From NCBI GenBank assembly GCA_012861695.1, contig JAAOOA010000002.1, forward strand, positions 36,225,244 through 36,289,243: a stretch of 64,000 bases of DNA, written 5' to 3'. The translations under genes were made by a program, and so were the position numbers. Positions 20,366 to 33,000 of this stretch are shown here, piece after piece (position 1 is the first letter of the stretch; every line of letters begins with the position of its first letter). Below the pieces are notes generated by a model. The model was given only the letters and a program-made list of their open reading frames with translations. It was not told where the DNA came from and did not search any database. Origin of the DNA: Trematomus loennbergii. Lineage: Eukaryota; Chordata; Actinopteri; Perciformes; Nototheniidae.

Positions 20366-23300
20366 AAATAAGTTTGACTTTTGGCTAGAGTCTCACTTCC
20401 AGCACCTCACCAGAGGCTTTTCGAGGAAGTTGTGACTCCTGGTAAAAGCTTTGAAAAACATCTATCTGTTTTTATTCTAAATATGGGCAACCCTATTCAT
20501 GTTTGCGTATTCATGTGTTTTTTTTAAAGCTGTGTCACACTGACAAGAGTTTTTCAACATCAAACAATATCTGGAGCATTAGCATATCAGGTCAGCTCTC
20601 ATCTGTGGGGCTTTAAACTACATTCGGGATATCTGCCAGGGAGATGTGTTCAGAACCTCCTGAATACGTCTGCTCCGCTTCCAGAGCAGGATGCATGGCA
20701 TGCCTATTGCAAGTGATTTCAGAGGATACGAATAAGCCTGTTATATTATCTCTCAAATATGATTAACCCATGTACTTTATTGGCGTTTAAATGTTTGTTT
20801 ACCACTGTTGTTTGAATATACACTAAACAAAATGCAAAGGCTATAACAAATGTTTATGATATGTTTAAGCTTATTGAAGGTCAAAAGCTTAAATATGGTA
20901 TCTTTGTCTTCCATGACTGATTGCCATGCTCTAGACTTGCAATAGGTTTTTCTTTTTCAAACTAAACTTTTATTGCATATATTTAAATATAAATACTGAA
21001 AGTATCACATAAAGAACACCGTTCTGCACAGTAGTATTTCTGACCTCTGTTATTCTTTTCTATTCTTAATCCCAAAGGACATGATTCCTCTGGCATGCAG
21101 TAAGTGGAACAGCACCTGCAGGCATGTGGCACTCTAAATCACAGCAACAGGCAGGATGCGATAAAGCAGATGTGGAGCTGAGCAATGTGTGTTGATTAAA
21201 AACTGTTTTCACCCTCTGTCACCATCAGCCTAGACCCCTGAGTCCATTTAACCTGGTACCAATACACACCACATACTAACTCTGTCACTCATTTATGTAC
21301 AAGCTGCTTCACAGATGTGCCTGTTTCAGTTAAATGCTAAACTACAGACCTCTATCTGCAAAGCATGAACAGCTAAAGTCTTACTTTTGCCGTGCTTCTG
21401 CACTTTGGTACAGTACATACTGACTGGTGTCTTGCTGTGTTCAAAGTGATATGTAAATATGTTTAAAGTTAGGAATATGAAGCCTGATTTAGAAAGAATG
21501 TACATTTCAAAATACACAATGGGTCAATAAAGCTGTTATATTGAACATTGTGTTTAGTAACCTAACAATGTTGTTTATTTAGACATATAATTGATAAAAA
21601 AAGTACTTTGTGTTGATTATGGCCCCCACCCTTTTTGTCTGAGTACTCATGTTTCCTGAAAGCATCAGCATGACTAACAAAACAAATATGTGAAACTTCC
21701 TTGCAGCTCTGCTTTGTACTCTACATTCTGAACTGCCCGTGTGCAGGATAGACAGTTGAATAAGCAAGTTTGATTGTTTTTTTCTTGATTCTACCAGCAC
21801 AGCACTTTTGGCAAGGACAAAAATCATGTCACAAATGAAACAATTGATTTACTTTTCTTTTTTGTTTCTGGCTTCCAACACCCTCCTGTCTTTGTAATTA
21901 TAATTTGATGTGTGGGTGCTCTGTACATCCTTGAGCAATGAACTTAAAAACCAAATTGATCTTGCTGACCAAGCTAGCACCTTGTGTGGCCTTTGGTATG
22001 GCTGAAGAGGCATTGGGTTCATGTTCTGTTGTAATATATTAAAAACATTAGCGTTTAAAACTGATGAGTTGTGACTCTTAAAGAAAATGTAATGAGTTAG
22101 TCTTGGAAAGAAATAACACGGTCAGCATATCTCTTCTTGTGGTATCGTCAAGTGATGCACCACAGTATGTCTACATTTCTGAAAGTGTGTTTCCAAAGAA
22201 CTGTTTAATGCAACTTACCAATTTAGAAACATTAGGATCCTTGTGGTTTGTTCAGTTTCGATTAAAAGTTGTTGACAAGGCCATGATGGAATTGGTGTCA
22301 AAAAGAGGTTGCTATTCTTTGGAAACAGTCAAATCCTTGGCAAAGGAAGAGTCTATTAGATGTTTTTTCCATAGGCTTTAAGGGAAGAATCATGATTCCC
22401 TTCCCATTCTGTGGATACTAAAGGATACTCTTTGAAGTGTTAAACCAGACTTGCAAATCGAGCACCACTTTCTCATCAATGCAATCAAGAGAGAAACACT
22501 GAGGCCCTTAACAACTAAGTTCAACTCTAACTCTGCACAGCCCAAATCCCTGATCAGTGTAGATTTACCTTTTCCCATTGTATTGTTTATGAATCCAGGA
22601 CTACTTTGAAAGTAACAGGAAACATATTCAAGTCCTAAAAAATATTTTTTTAATTGATCGTCCTGCACACTAAACATTAATGGACTGATCAAGAGTTTAA
22701 CAAAAAGTTACAGAGAGTACAGAGTATAGAAGCAGAGGCAGGAATTAGTGTACACTGCATTGCAGGGTCCTTTAAAATGGTGTTTGTTGGATGGTACAGA
22801 TATTCCTGAGGCCATTGCACTCCTAAACCAACTGAGAAGGAAAGCTTGTTCTGCAAAAAAAATAGAAAAATAACACACCAGCATATAGAGAAAATGAATG
22901 AATTGAATGAATGAATTTTCTTCTGAACATTCTTCTATTGAAACCTACAGAATAATGATGAATCTCAATATTAATCTCATGATGGCCAGAAATAGCTGAC
23001 TATGCGTACTGCAGTATTTTGCATGGTCAAAGTTTAGTCAGACCCTTCACACTGACATCCTGTTCAGTAATTAGCAGCTCAGCAAAGATATGGGATGTGG
23101 ATATTAAAGTCTACCACCATCAAATCTTAATTCCTGTTTTAATTAAGAGGACATTTCCTTACATTATGTATGGTTTCATTACGCTACGATGCCTATATGC
23201 CTTTCATCTGTATCTTGCAGCATGTGGGACTTGGGCGGAACAGTACCAATATACTGGACTCCTTTATATACTTGCCAAATAGACATCATGGTAATCAAAC

Positions 23301-23530
23301 CTGACCTAGCCTTTAAATATGTAGGTATAGCAGCCATCCCACACGTAGTCTGCAACATGAAATCCTACCAGCAACTGGAAAACTGGGTTGACTGTTGGCA
23401 GTTTGAAAATGTATTTTAGGGGTGAAAAATGTGTGAGCTTTTGAACCCATTGATTTCTAAGGGTTAAGGAGCAGACCAGAGAGACATTCCACTTTTCCCT
23501 AAAGTACACAGCAGTTTTTGGAAATATTTC
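20366..23530. other. Intergenic DNA, no gene recognised
   Basis: AT-rich, mostly unique-looking sequence. The ORFs here are under about 100 codons, lack domains, and show no splice-supported chain of exons on either strand. Confidence 0.5.
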
Positions 23531-23534
23531 CTTA

Positions 23535-24050
23535 TGTCAGGACCTCGACACAAACTGATGGACCCAAATGCACGACCCAGAGACAAAGTCTTGAATGTAA
23601 CAAAAATGTATCTTTTATTTCGAAGATCAGGAAATTCCTTTTAACAGAGTAGGTACTGGAATTAACGAAAAGCGCTCACAAGGAGGAAAAAACTATGCAT
23701 AACAAAAGAGAACTTAAGAAAGAAACTTAAGCCTACAAAATAAACAAAACAACAAAACCTGACATGAGTAAAAGCGATCCTTTCCTAGCTGAGGCTTGGC
23801 ACGACCATTCGGGGAAACAAACAAGACGAACTGACACAGGACAGGGGAGAGACAGGACTACTTAAACATGAGGTGAGTGGGAACAGGTGGAAACAATCAG
23901 GGGCGGGGCAGACACTGATGATGGTGGGAAAAACAAACAAGGGGAGGAAGAAACAGGGCCTGAAATGAAAGACAAGAGGTAAGTACAAAATAAAACAGGA
24001 AATGACAGACAAAATACATAAACATAACTAACACATTTGACGAGACACAA
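23535..24050 (-). repeat. Interspersed repeat, minus orientation (TCCTGACA-ended family)
   Basis: Read on the minus strand it is a pyrimidine-rich sequence with TGTTTTATTTTG, CACCTGTTCCC and GCATTTGGGTCC blocks, ending TCCTGACA at 23544-23537. It shares this order of blocks with 24640-25072, which lies in the opposite orientation. Family not identified. Confidence 0.55.
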
Positions 24051-24639
24051 CACCTTACATATTATACAATGGATAAACCAACTACAATGTTGCTGCCACC
24101 TGAACATTTGGTGTTGGAAGCTTGCAGGTCCACATGATTGCAGGTTTTTCAGTTGCCAGCACTGGTCATGGCCAGTTCTGTTCATAATAAAAAGGCATTG
24201 TTTATCATTTGGCTTAGTAAGGTCTCTGTACATTAGAAATGTGATGTTGCTACACCTTTAAAGGCTGAACAATGTTTCTATGGACTGTACTGGTTTCTTT
24301 TGGAGACTTTTTCTTTGCTGTTTTTTTCCTTCCTTCATTTCCTAACTGCCACCCAACAGGAGATGGATAAATGCCTTTCATCATGGTGTGGCTTGGCACG
24401 ACGGGGCTAAAGCCGACCAACAAGGTCCACCTATTATCACTAGACCTGGTTCTTTTTTGTAATTTGTTCTTTGTAACTTCTTGCTGCAGAGGGTTAGGGT
24501 TCCATTTATTTTATTTTAACAAGTATTAATAAGAAAGCAGAACGTTAGGTGGCTTGCAAAAGCAAACACTGTTTAATGCACATTATCTGTTTAAGATATG
24601 GATGCTCTGAGCTAATGAAACCAGCTGCAAATAGCACAC

Positions 24640-25072
24640 CTGTCACGATCTTAGTTTCATGTCACGATTTTAGTTTTGTCTGTCTTGTCATGGGTTTTAT
24701 TTTGCAATTCTGTTCTCCCTGTGTCTTGTCTTCCTTCCTGTGTTTTCCCTCCTGTGTCGGATTGTCTGATTGTGTTCACCTGTTGCCCTTGTGTTTCTGC
24801 CTCCCCTGCCCAGCTGTGTCTTGTCCTGTGATTACCCTTCTTTGTATTTAGTCTTCCCCTGTGCTCCATGTTGGTTCATTGTCTTTCCTGTCTCCCTCCA
24901 TGTTGGTCACGGTCAGTTTTTGTTTTGATGCTACCTCGTGCTACCTGTTTATTTGATGTCATGTTTTTTCAGTCATCAGCTTTATAAAATAAAGCTCGCC
25001 TTTTGTTCCTTGACCTTTTTGTCTTTTTTATTCTGCATTTGGGTCCTACCTTTTCCCGAATCCTGACAACAA
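24640..25072 (+). repeat. Interspersed repeat, plus orientation (TCCTGACA-ended family)
   Basis: Starts about TGTCACGATCTTAGTTTC and contains GTTTTATTTTGC, GTTCACCTGTTGCCC, GCCTCCCCTGCCCAG and GCATTTGGGTCCTACC, ending AATCCTGACA. Strongly T/C-biased. It is an inverted relative of 23535-24050. Confidence 0.6.
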
Positions 25073-25079
25073 CATAATA

Positions 25080-26250
25080 GACACACATTTGGATTAACAG
25101 AAAATGTTTAACTTCATGTGTATAGGCAGTATGGGTGATATTAAACTTAAATTCTTTTTATTATTCTGGCAACTCTATTTCTATAAAGTTGATTTAGGGG
25201 ACACAAAGACCAAGCAGGCATTTTCTGAGGATATCAATGACATTCTTGTCTGAGTTAAATGTTTCAAATATCTTCTTATAAGCAATACAAAAGCTTTGCA
25301 ATTATGAGCCATAACTTTTATTTGATGCTGAGTGTAAACCCAAGATTAATACTGACCCTGAGTAGTGAGTATGATGACGAGAGAAAAACTCCATAACAGC
25401 AATATTTTTTAAGTGAATTGCAGTGCAAAAAACATAATCATCCACATGCTGTAGTGACTATCTGTTTAGATGGGGAATCAAAGTGAAAGCAGATGGGGCT
25501 GTAGGCTAAAATACTTTCCACTTGAAGTAGACCGCTGCTTTCAGAGTTCTCTCAGTAGCTGGGCTCGGTCCAGACGCCCGGCTGGAGAAGTGAAGTTCAA
25601 ACTACTTGGCTCCCACCGCTCTCACCACACTGTCGTTGTGTAGAGCGCTGATTTACAACAGAAGTCCTCTTACTGGACTGGACGAACCCAGAGCAGGGAT
25701 TTAGAATGGCACCTAAGAATCCAGACACAACAGTGTTATTTTGGGGTTTTCAAGTATTGTTGCCATGATGTACACGTATATGAAAAGGAAATAAAAGCAC
25801 TTAACAAGCAGAAGACTTTCAAATTCAGATTTTAAGGAAACAATAACTTTGTTTACTGTTAAGTTAAGGTTCTGAACATCCATCATTTTTTATTTTGCCA
25901 GACTGACTGTGCAAACGGAAGTACAAACATGTTTCTAGCATGAAATGAAAGATAATGTGGACGATAAAATAAATATTCGTTCAGTTTTGGTTATGTCATT
26001 TTATAGCTTTATTTATATTCTGCTAGAGCTTCATGTCATTTAATTCAGACTTGCACAATACCCTGACCCTGGAATTAGCTCACCTAAATGGATTGCAGTC
26101 TTATTTTATGTTAATTACACCTGTGCCTTTCTTCTTTGACATGCCAACATTTCCACTTTTAAAGGTCTATTAAGATTTGTTAATCATGACAGAAACAAGA
26201 AAATAAATGGAAAACATGCAGCCAAAAAGGACCCAAGTGTAAAACCCAAT
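25080..26250. other. Intergenic DNA, no gene recognised
   Basis: No ORF with recognisable content and no clear repeat structure. Confidence 0.45.
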
Positions 26251-26823
26251 AGCCGCTTTCACACCAAGTACTTTGCCGTACTTAGTTCCCAGCACTTAGT
26301 ACCCCCATGGAACTAAGAGCAGATCGCGTTCACACCGGAATAAGTTCCCTGAGGGAAGATTACGCAAATGAAGCCACTGACGTCACTTCTTCTTCTTCTG
26401 CTTTGGGTTTACTGGCAGGCCGCAAACAACTTCACGGCTTATACTGCCACCTGATTCCCGAAGTCCCCGGCCGGAAGTCCCCGGAGTTGGAGTTAATTCC
26501 GAGTAAATCGCCACCTCCTCATCACTCCACCGCTCCAATGTTTTTTTTTGTGTTGCCATAAGTTATTCTCTCTCCGTTGGTGCACGGCCGGGGCTAATGC
26601 TAATGCTAATAATGCTAATGCCAGCAAATACAATGGCGGCTTCGGGGCGTGGTTTGCAATTCGCCCAGCCAATCAGAAATTGGAACTTTTTTCTCAGGCA
26701 CTAAAAAGGGGGTAAAACTTCTCATGAACTAAGTTCTCTTTTTGGTGTGAACGCAAAATCCCAGGAACTATCGGAACTAAACGGGAAAAGTACGGGGAAA
26801 AGTACTCCGGTGTGAAAGCGCCT
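26251..26823. mobile_element. TIR element, CGCTTTCACACC termini (Harbinger- or hAT-like MITE)
   Basis: The left end CCGCTTTCACACCAAGTACTT and the right end AGTACTCCGGTGTGAAAGCG are inverted. Both carry internal AGTTCC/GGAACT motifs, with a second GTTCACACC/GGTGTGAAC pair inside (about 26328 and 26744). 573 bp and non-coding, with a GCTAATGC run at 26593. The target duplication is unclear, so the superfamily is open. Confidence 0.7.
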
Positions 26824-26825
26824 AA

Positions 26826-29800
26826 TGAATCATTTGACACATGTTGGCAGTTGCAAGTAAAATAAAATGCTAAATGAAATAAAACCATTTAAAAAAAGCA
26901 CTCTGTGGCATTCAAACCTGTTATGACATGGTTCAAATACATATGTACTTTGTAGATACAGAAGGGATTCCAAAAGAGCAATATCATTGTGAGGTTGACC
27001 ATTCAGTAACAATGATAGCAGGCTACCTGCTTATATTAGAAGCTTCATTTGTATTGTGTAAACATGAAGGCTTATATTGGATAAAGTTGGATGAGTGAGC
27101 TCATAGAGCAGTGGTTCTTGTTTCATTCTAAATGATCATCATGCAGAATTCATAGTAATGTGGTTACATTGATAACTCTCATTTTCAGGGCCTGCCCTTA
27201 GGGTGTATGCCTGTTAATTGCAGCACATGCATTCACCTGGCATCCCAGCAGCTCAGTTCTTGATTAAAATGAAAACCAACAAAGCTCTTGTAGACCAGAG
27301 GATAAAGAAACAACTGCTTTAAAAAAGTGTCTGTTTCACTTGGCAGCTAAGCATTGCCATATGTTCTCGATTCACCGTGTGAGCCATAATAAATCCTCAA
27401 AGCGCTAGAGAGAGTGTGTATTTGATATAAACATCATCAGGGATCATCATAAATTATTGTTGCCCATTTGGATGCAACTTTATTATTGTACCCCACCCTT
27501 TTCCTACAGCCAAGTATTATATGCAAATGAGAGAAAGTACGCATTGACTGATCAGGTTTAGTATGTCAGTCTAATGTTAAAACCTCAAGGCTGGCTGCTA
27601 TAGTCATGTCTGGTCGGATTGTGCTGGAATCCCTCCGGCTCAAAGAAAACACAAACACTGCATGCTTTACTGTGCTCCATGCCATCAACACAAAGCAGGA
27701 AGACAATTATTCTAAAGCCAGACCCTGAAAGGCAATGGGTTTAAACAAAGTTCCAGAAATCTGTTAATCAGTCTGCTCGTGGAGTTTAAATCCAAATTGC
27801 CTGGAAGTCACTTTCAGGCGTTGGTGTATTTGCATGTCAGGAGGTTAATTAGCACCAGGGATTAGATATTTATTTGTGTTCTTAATCAGGTGGTGGCGTG
27901 GAAAATGTTCAGCCTTGTTTGTTAGAGGAACTGGGCATGGGAACTCATGAAAATGACTAAGCCTTTTTACTGGCACCAGTCCATATATTTGTTTCTATTA
28001 TCTATAACTTCCAGTCTGTTTAAAAAGTTATAAGCCAAAATGAATTGTTAAAAAAAAAAAATGCATCACTCATTAAGACAACAACACACAACACAACAAC
28101 AGAATAAAAGCTGACTATAATTGTTATTGTGGAATATTTGTGCTGGTTTTTGTAATAGTCATGTATCATATCAAACATTTCTGATAACTGGAAACCAGGC
28201 ACATTTGAACAGGAAAAGGTTTTAGCTGGATAACAATGGGAGTCTAGTGGCAGCAGGCTTGTTTACAACCGTAAATTGAAGATGTCTGTTGTTAAATAAA
28301 AGACACAATTTAAAGGTCGTGAGGATTTTAAGCATCATCTTGTTTGAACCCACTTTACACAATTTGATTAATTTATGATAGTTTAGTAAGAAGAGAGAGG
28401 AAAATGGCTCATGCCTTCTTCTGCTCTTCTTACTTATGCCTGTCATCACATGTTATCATAGTCCCAGATTTATGTCTCTTAGATGGATAGTTCTGGAAGG
28501 TAAAGATGTCTGTTAAAGCAGGTGATGAGTGCAGCGTTCCTCAGTTACATCAGTTGGACTTTAGTGTTGTTTTATCAGTCAACGAAGTATGTTTAAGTGC
28601 CTCCGTGAGGCGACTTTCCCCCTGGATGCTTTCTAATCTTGCTCCCTCAGCACCTGTGTACTCTTCAGGAGAATCAGTTGGTGGATCATTAAATAGGAAA
28701 ATCTTTGAGTTTCAATACACTTAATGTTTTTCTCTGAAACTGCCTGGGGCTATTTTATTGCAGAAATGTACCAACATGTGTTTCTCTCCATGTGTATATG
28801 ATGCATTAAAAGCAAGAGAGCTGAAATGTGTTTGAATTCAGTCAATCAATCTGACTCAAATGGCTTTGCCCAAAACAGAGCCAGATTCCCATAGAGATAA
28901 TGAACTAAAGAAAATAATCCCATCTGTCACTAATAAGGTTAGATCAACATGGTATGTTCTCAAGCTAAAAATGGGACAATTAATCAATTTGTTCTAGAAA
29001 TGTTGTGGGGTAAAAGATTTTATGAAAAATAAGTTTTTTTTATTAGGTCTGAATTGTTTTTGCTTTGGCTTAGATAGATCATAATAACTCAAGCAATGGC
29101 ACTGCTGCTTAATATCTTCCCAACCCTTTATTCAAAGCTGGTTTTGTCCTTAAGAAAGAAATAATAGAAAGGAAAAGAGAAGCGAAGAGAAGATACATTA
29201 TTTTGACATTAAGCTTTAGCTCTATCCAATAACAAACCTATTGTTTATTTTCTTGGAAAAAGCCCTCACAGCTTTTGTTGTGTCCAAGTCAAGTCTTAAA
29301 ACCAAATGCATGCGAAGTAAAGAGTTAGTCCAGGGCGAATTAAGTCCTGTGCAAGACCATTATAGGTAATAGTGTCTGTCTTAATGCTAATCCTCTGCTC
29401 TCCTCGGTTATAGAGATTAGACTCAAGTACTACGGCCATGTTGTTGTGATACTAACAACTTAAACAATGTCAAGACAAACATGCAGCAATGCGATAAAGG
29501 AGTAGCTTATTTACTGATATTCAGGAAAGCAATCCATAGAGGCAGACCTGTTTGGCCTCAACATGGAGCCAGAGAAAATGTCACTTAAATCAATACTTAC
29601 ATCAATTATGTTTTCCTTCTTGTTCTGAGCACGCTCATACATTACAACAAGTTATGGGTCGGAAGACAAAGTCTGGAATTTTAAGGTTTCAATTAGTTGC
29701 AATCACAATTTGGAGACCTTTCAAGTAACAATGATTGATGGTCCTAGGCTTGGATAGTCAAAGAGATTCCGTTTTTAAAGTTATTAAGACTTTTACAGTG

Positions 29801-29840
29801 TTGCTGTGCAGTATATGAAAATAGGAAAAGAGGTTGTGAC
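26826..29840. other. Gene-free, repeat-poor spacer
   Basis: No recognisable genes or transposons over about 3 kb. The base composition is even, with TAATTA/ATTAA-type motifs (for example 27840-27860). Such repeat-poor stretches next to developmental genes sometimes contain conserved regulatory DNA; nothing in the sequence alone proves that here. Confidence 0.4.
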
Positions 29841-29844
29841 AGAA

Positions 29845-30066
29845 TCAGTAGAGGGCACAGTGGGTTTCTTTAGTCTCTACAACACATTTCCCAACACAGT
29901 CAGGGATGGGAAACACTTCGTCATCGGCGCGGCAGCACTGCTGTGAGTCATTACTGTAAAAACCACAAAGCTCTCCATTTTCATTCATGCCATAATGTTT
30001 TGGCCCGTCAGCCTGACAAACTGTTGCATCTTTTGCCCAAATTGGAGTAATTACAAGTGTTGTCAT
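29845..30066 (-). CDS. Unassigned small cysteine-rich ORF or lone exon
   Basis: A 73-codon minus-strand frame ends with TGA and contains seven cysteines at residues 17, 34, 44, 45, 57, 61 and 70, including a CC pair in SQQCCRADDEVFPIPDC and CVGKC. The C-terminal 60 residues look protein-like (balanced composition, clustered Cys/Gly/Pro), unlike neighbouring chance frames. There is no signal peptide, and no convincing partner exon nearby. A weak acceptor (CAACAG) could begin it at about residue 16. It could be the last exon of a small secreted protein, a retrocopy or chance. I do not recognise the family. Confidence 0.3.
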   Translation of the reverse strand: MTTLVITPIWAKDATVCQADGPKHYGMNENGELCGFYSNDSQQCCRADDEVFPIPDCVGKCVVETKETHCALY

Positions 30067-30069
30067 TAT

Positions 30070-33000
30070 AAACTTGGATTAGTTGCCAGCCTAAATGGCC
30101 CTACACAAAAGTCTTAAACAGTTACATCATCATCATTTAATTTAGTACCATTTTTATTTTTTTACAAAATCCATTGTCATGTTGTGCCTCCTCTTAACAA
30201 AACAAAGGAAAAATGAACTTCACATGAACAACAATTCAAGAGGATACCAGATGCACATTGTAAAACTATGCTATTATGTTAATTGTGTTGCTGTCAAATA
30301 AATGAAGGGGGGAATTCTTTTACAGGGCAATCATCATGCGGTTGATAATTGCGTTGCTATTCAACATCATTATTCTGCACAACAATTGGTCCAAGGAAAT
30401 GTGTCTTTATGGTTACATCAAAGCACCGAGTCCAGTTAAATCCACACAATGCATGTTTTCTGTGGTCCTAAATCGTAAATATAAAGCTCCTTAAAAAAGT
30501 GAAGATTATTGTTTTCCCATTTGTCAAACAATAAACGCCTAATACACCATTTATTGACTTCCTATCTCTTGGCCTGTCCCCTCCACACCCCGCTGTGCAC
30601 AATAACTGCAACAAATCACAGAGGCAGAGTGGAGATAAGCCATGAATGCGTTGCAGTAAATGCTTCTGCAGCAGGCCTACCAAACAATGCCTGATGAAAA
30701 TGAATTAACAAAGGAGAACAAATTTAAATAGAGTAATTTAATCATGGCGAATTTAAAGACAAAAGTTACAAAGGAGCGAAACAAATCAAAACAAAGTAAA
30801 GCCTGAAACACAAGCAGATGGCCTGTAATGGGAAGCAGGTTAAGCCGGTTGCTTAGTGACGAAGACTAAGATGAGGGTCCACAGTTTTGGACGCGGTTTT
30901 GCAGGAAAAACACTTCTCCTCCCTAGTCTGAGCCACCCTCTTTCCCCATAGTGCTGTGGTTCTGACGCTGGCGGGGCAGGACAGGAGGCAGGCCTGGCCA
31001 AATGAGAAACAGACCCCCTTCACCCCAGTATTGCCTATTTCTCCCTGTGGCTTTTTTGCTTTCAAAGAAAAAAAAGAACGCTCTCCAAAAATAGATTTGG
31101 GGTTCGCGTGCCAATGGGTTTTGAAACCTTTTTTTTCCACTCCCTCTAGTCACGCAAGTAGCCTGGCAAGACCTTGAAGAGAGAGCAGGGGAAAAACAGA
31201 ACTCGTAAGAGACAAGAGGAATCGGTGGGGGGGAAAAAAAGTCCCTCTGGAGTGTTTGGAGAAAGGATTGTGGTAAGCTGAGGTTGGAGCATCCCTGGAG
31301 CCTGGCCCTCTGCTGAGGGAACAAGGAGCGGAGACTTCCGTGCAAGCTGCAGGTATGAGGGGTTTATGGGTAATCCAAGCATGAGCAGAGATCCCTCTCT
31401 CTGGTCTGGCCTCATTTTAACTGGACGGTAGCCTGGGCAGAGTCTGATCCTTACCAAAGGGCCTACAGACAAAGCAGCTCACGACCCAATGCTAAGATTC
31501 CCATTCCCCATGAGCCCAAGTCCTACCCTGTGATCCACTTCACAATCAACTGATCCCTGCAGCTGGTATTCATCTTTCTATCTGTCACATATGTCATCAA
31601 GATGAGATCATTGCCTAGATTAAGAAAAGGAGACAGTATCTTGCAATGGTCAAATACCTTTGAAAGTCTGCCGTTTTTGGTAGCATCATTATAGAAAGTG
31701 CTTTTGAACATAAGACAGTGAGAAGGACCCATGGCACAAGCTCTTCTGCAGAAGCCATGTTAAAACCATTATATCCTCCAGTCGTTATATTCATCAGGCC
31801 TTCAGGGCTGTATAAGCCTTCCTCTACTAAAGAGCATGAGAGTTCTCTGGAACATCTGAGTAAGGGTTAATCTTTTGGCCACTTTTATTGTCAGGTGGGC
31901 AAGCTACATGAAACTCCCCGCCTCTCTGACGACATGTGACATCCACATCATGCCCCAGTGCAGTTTTAAATGAGCAGCTCCATTTCTTTAGGATTTGTCT
32001 CAACACTGTACACATGTAGGTTTAAGTATGAGTTCACTATTGTACGTGATGTCAGTCAGACAACTAAAATCCAGTGATTATATGCTAATTCACTTATAAC
32101 TGTGTTGGCCAATATCTTGTAAAATCATTACATATTCTCTCAGAGATTAATTCCTTTTGTTTTATACACATATCTTTAAAACTAGCTTGAGGAAACAAAA
32201 CAATTAAACTATCAGATTCTTATCAATGTGGTAAGAATTATAGAGGAATGTGTGTACTCATCCAATTTAGACAGCTTTTTCCTTGCATAATTTAACTGAA
32301 ATAAGTAACAACTGATTCTCAAGGCAAGAAAGAAATACTTCACAGGTATGGTTGTCAGTAGAGAGCACGATGCTACCGGATAACTCACTCACGCAACATT
32401 TTAATCAGGAAATACACCGCTTACATTGGAAAACCCTTTTAAAATGCATGAAATTAGTTGTACAACATTTTTATTGATGAAAGTGTTGAACTGATCAATC
32501 TGAAAACCAACTTTCAAAGGCTTTATTCTTCCTCTGTGAAAAAGCAGCTTTGAGCATGGACAGCATGAACACAGGTAGCCTAATGACCATACTGAACAAT
32601 AATACAACTCAGTGAACTTTCAGAGATTTAAAGGGAAATGATGTTTGTTGTTATTATTTATTTTTGTCAGCCTGGGATGTTATTGACATATACTGAGAAC
32701 ACTTGAGAGAAGATTTAAATCAAAGTGAACAGAGAGAATAATGGTAATTGTATAAAAAGAAACAAAACTTGTTTGAATGCTACAGACGTTTTAGCAAATA
32801 CAAGAAATGGTTTGCTCGTTTCAACATTTTCATTCAGTTTTTATTGACTTAAAACAATTTAGTAAAGAGGATCCAGTCGTGTCGTTTGGCTCACTTAGTG
32901 ATAAGACATCACAAGTACAATGACATCATGACCTTTAGTCATAATGGAACAAAATATAAGAACAATATCCAGGTTAACAAAAAAAAATATATATAAGTAT

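Noticed and set aside
22103..22381. 92-codon plus-strand frame
   Set aside because: Composition is plausible but there is no homology I can name, no splice context and no repeat association.
30853..31472. Chain of 95-140 codon minus-strand frames
   Set aside because: Mutually overlapping in different phases, low complexity, no domain or splice logic.
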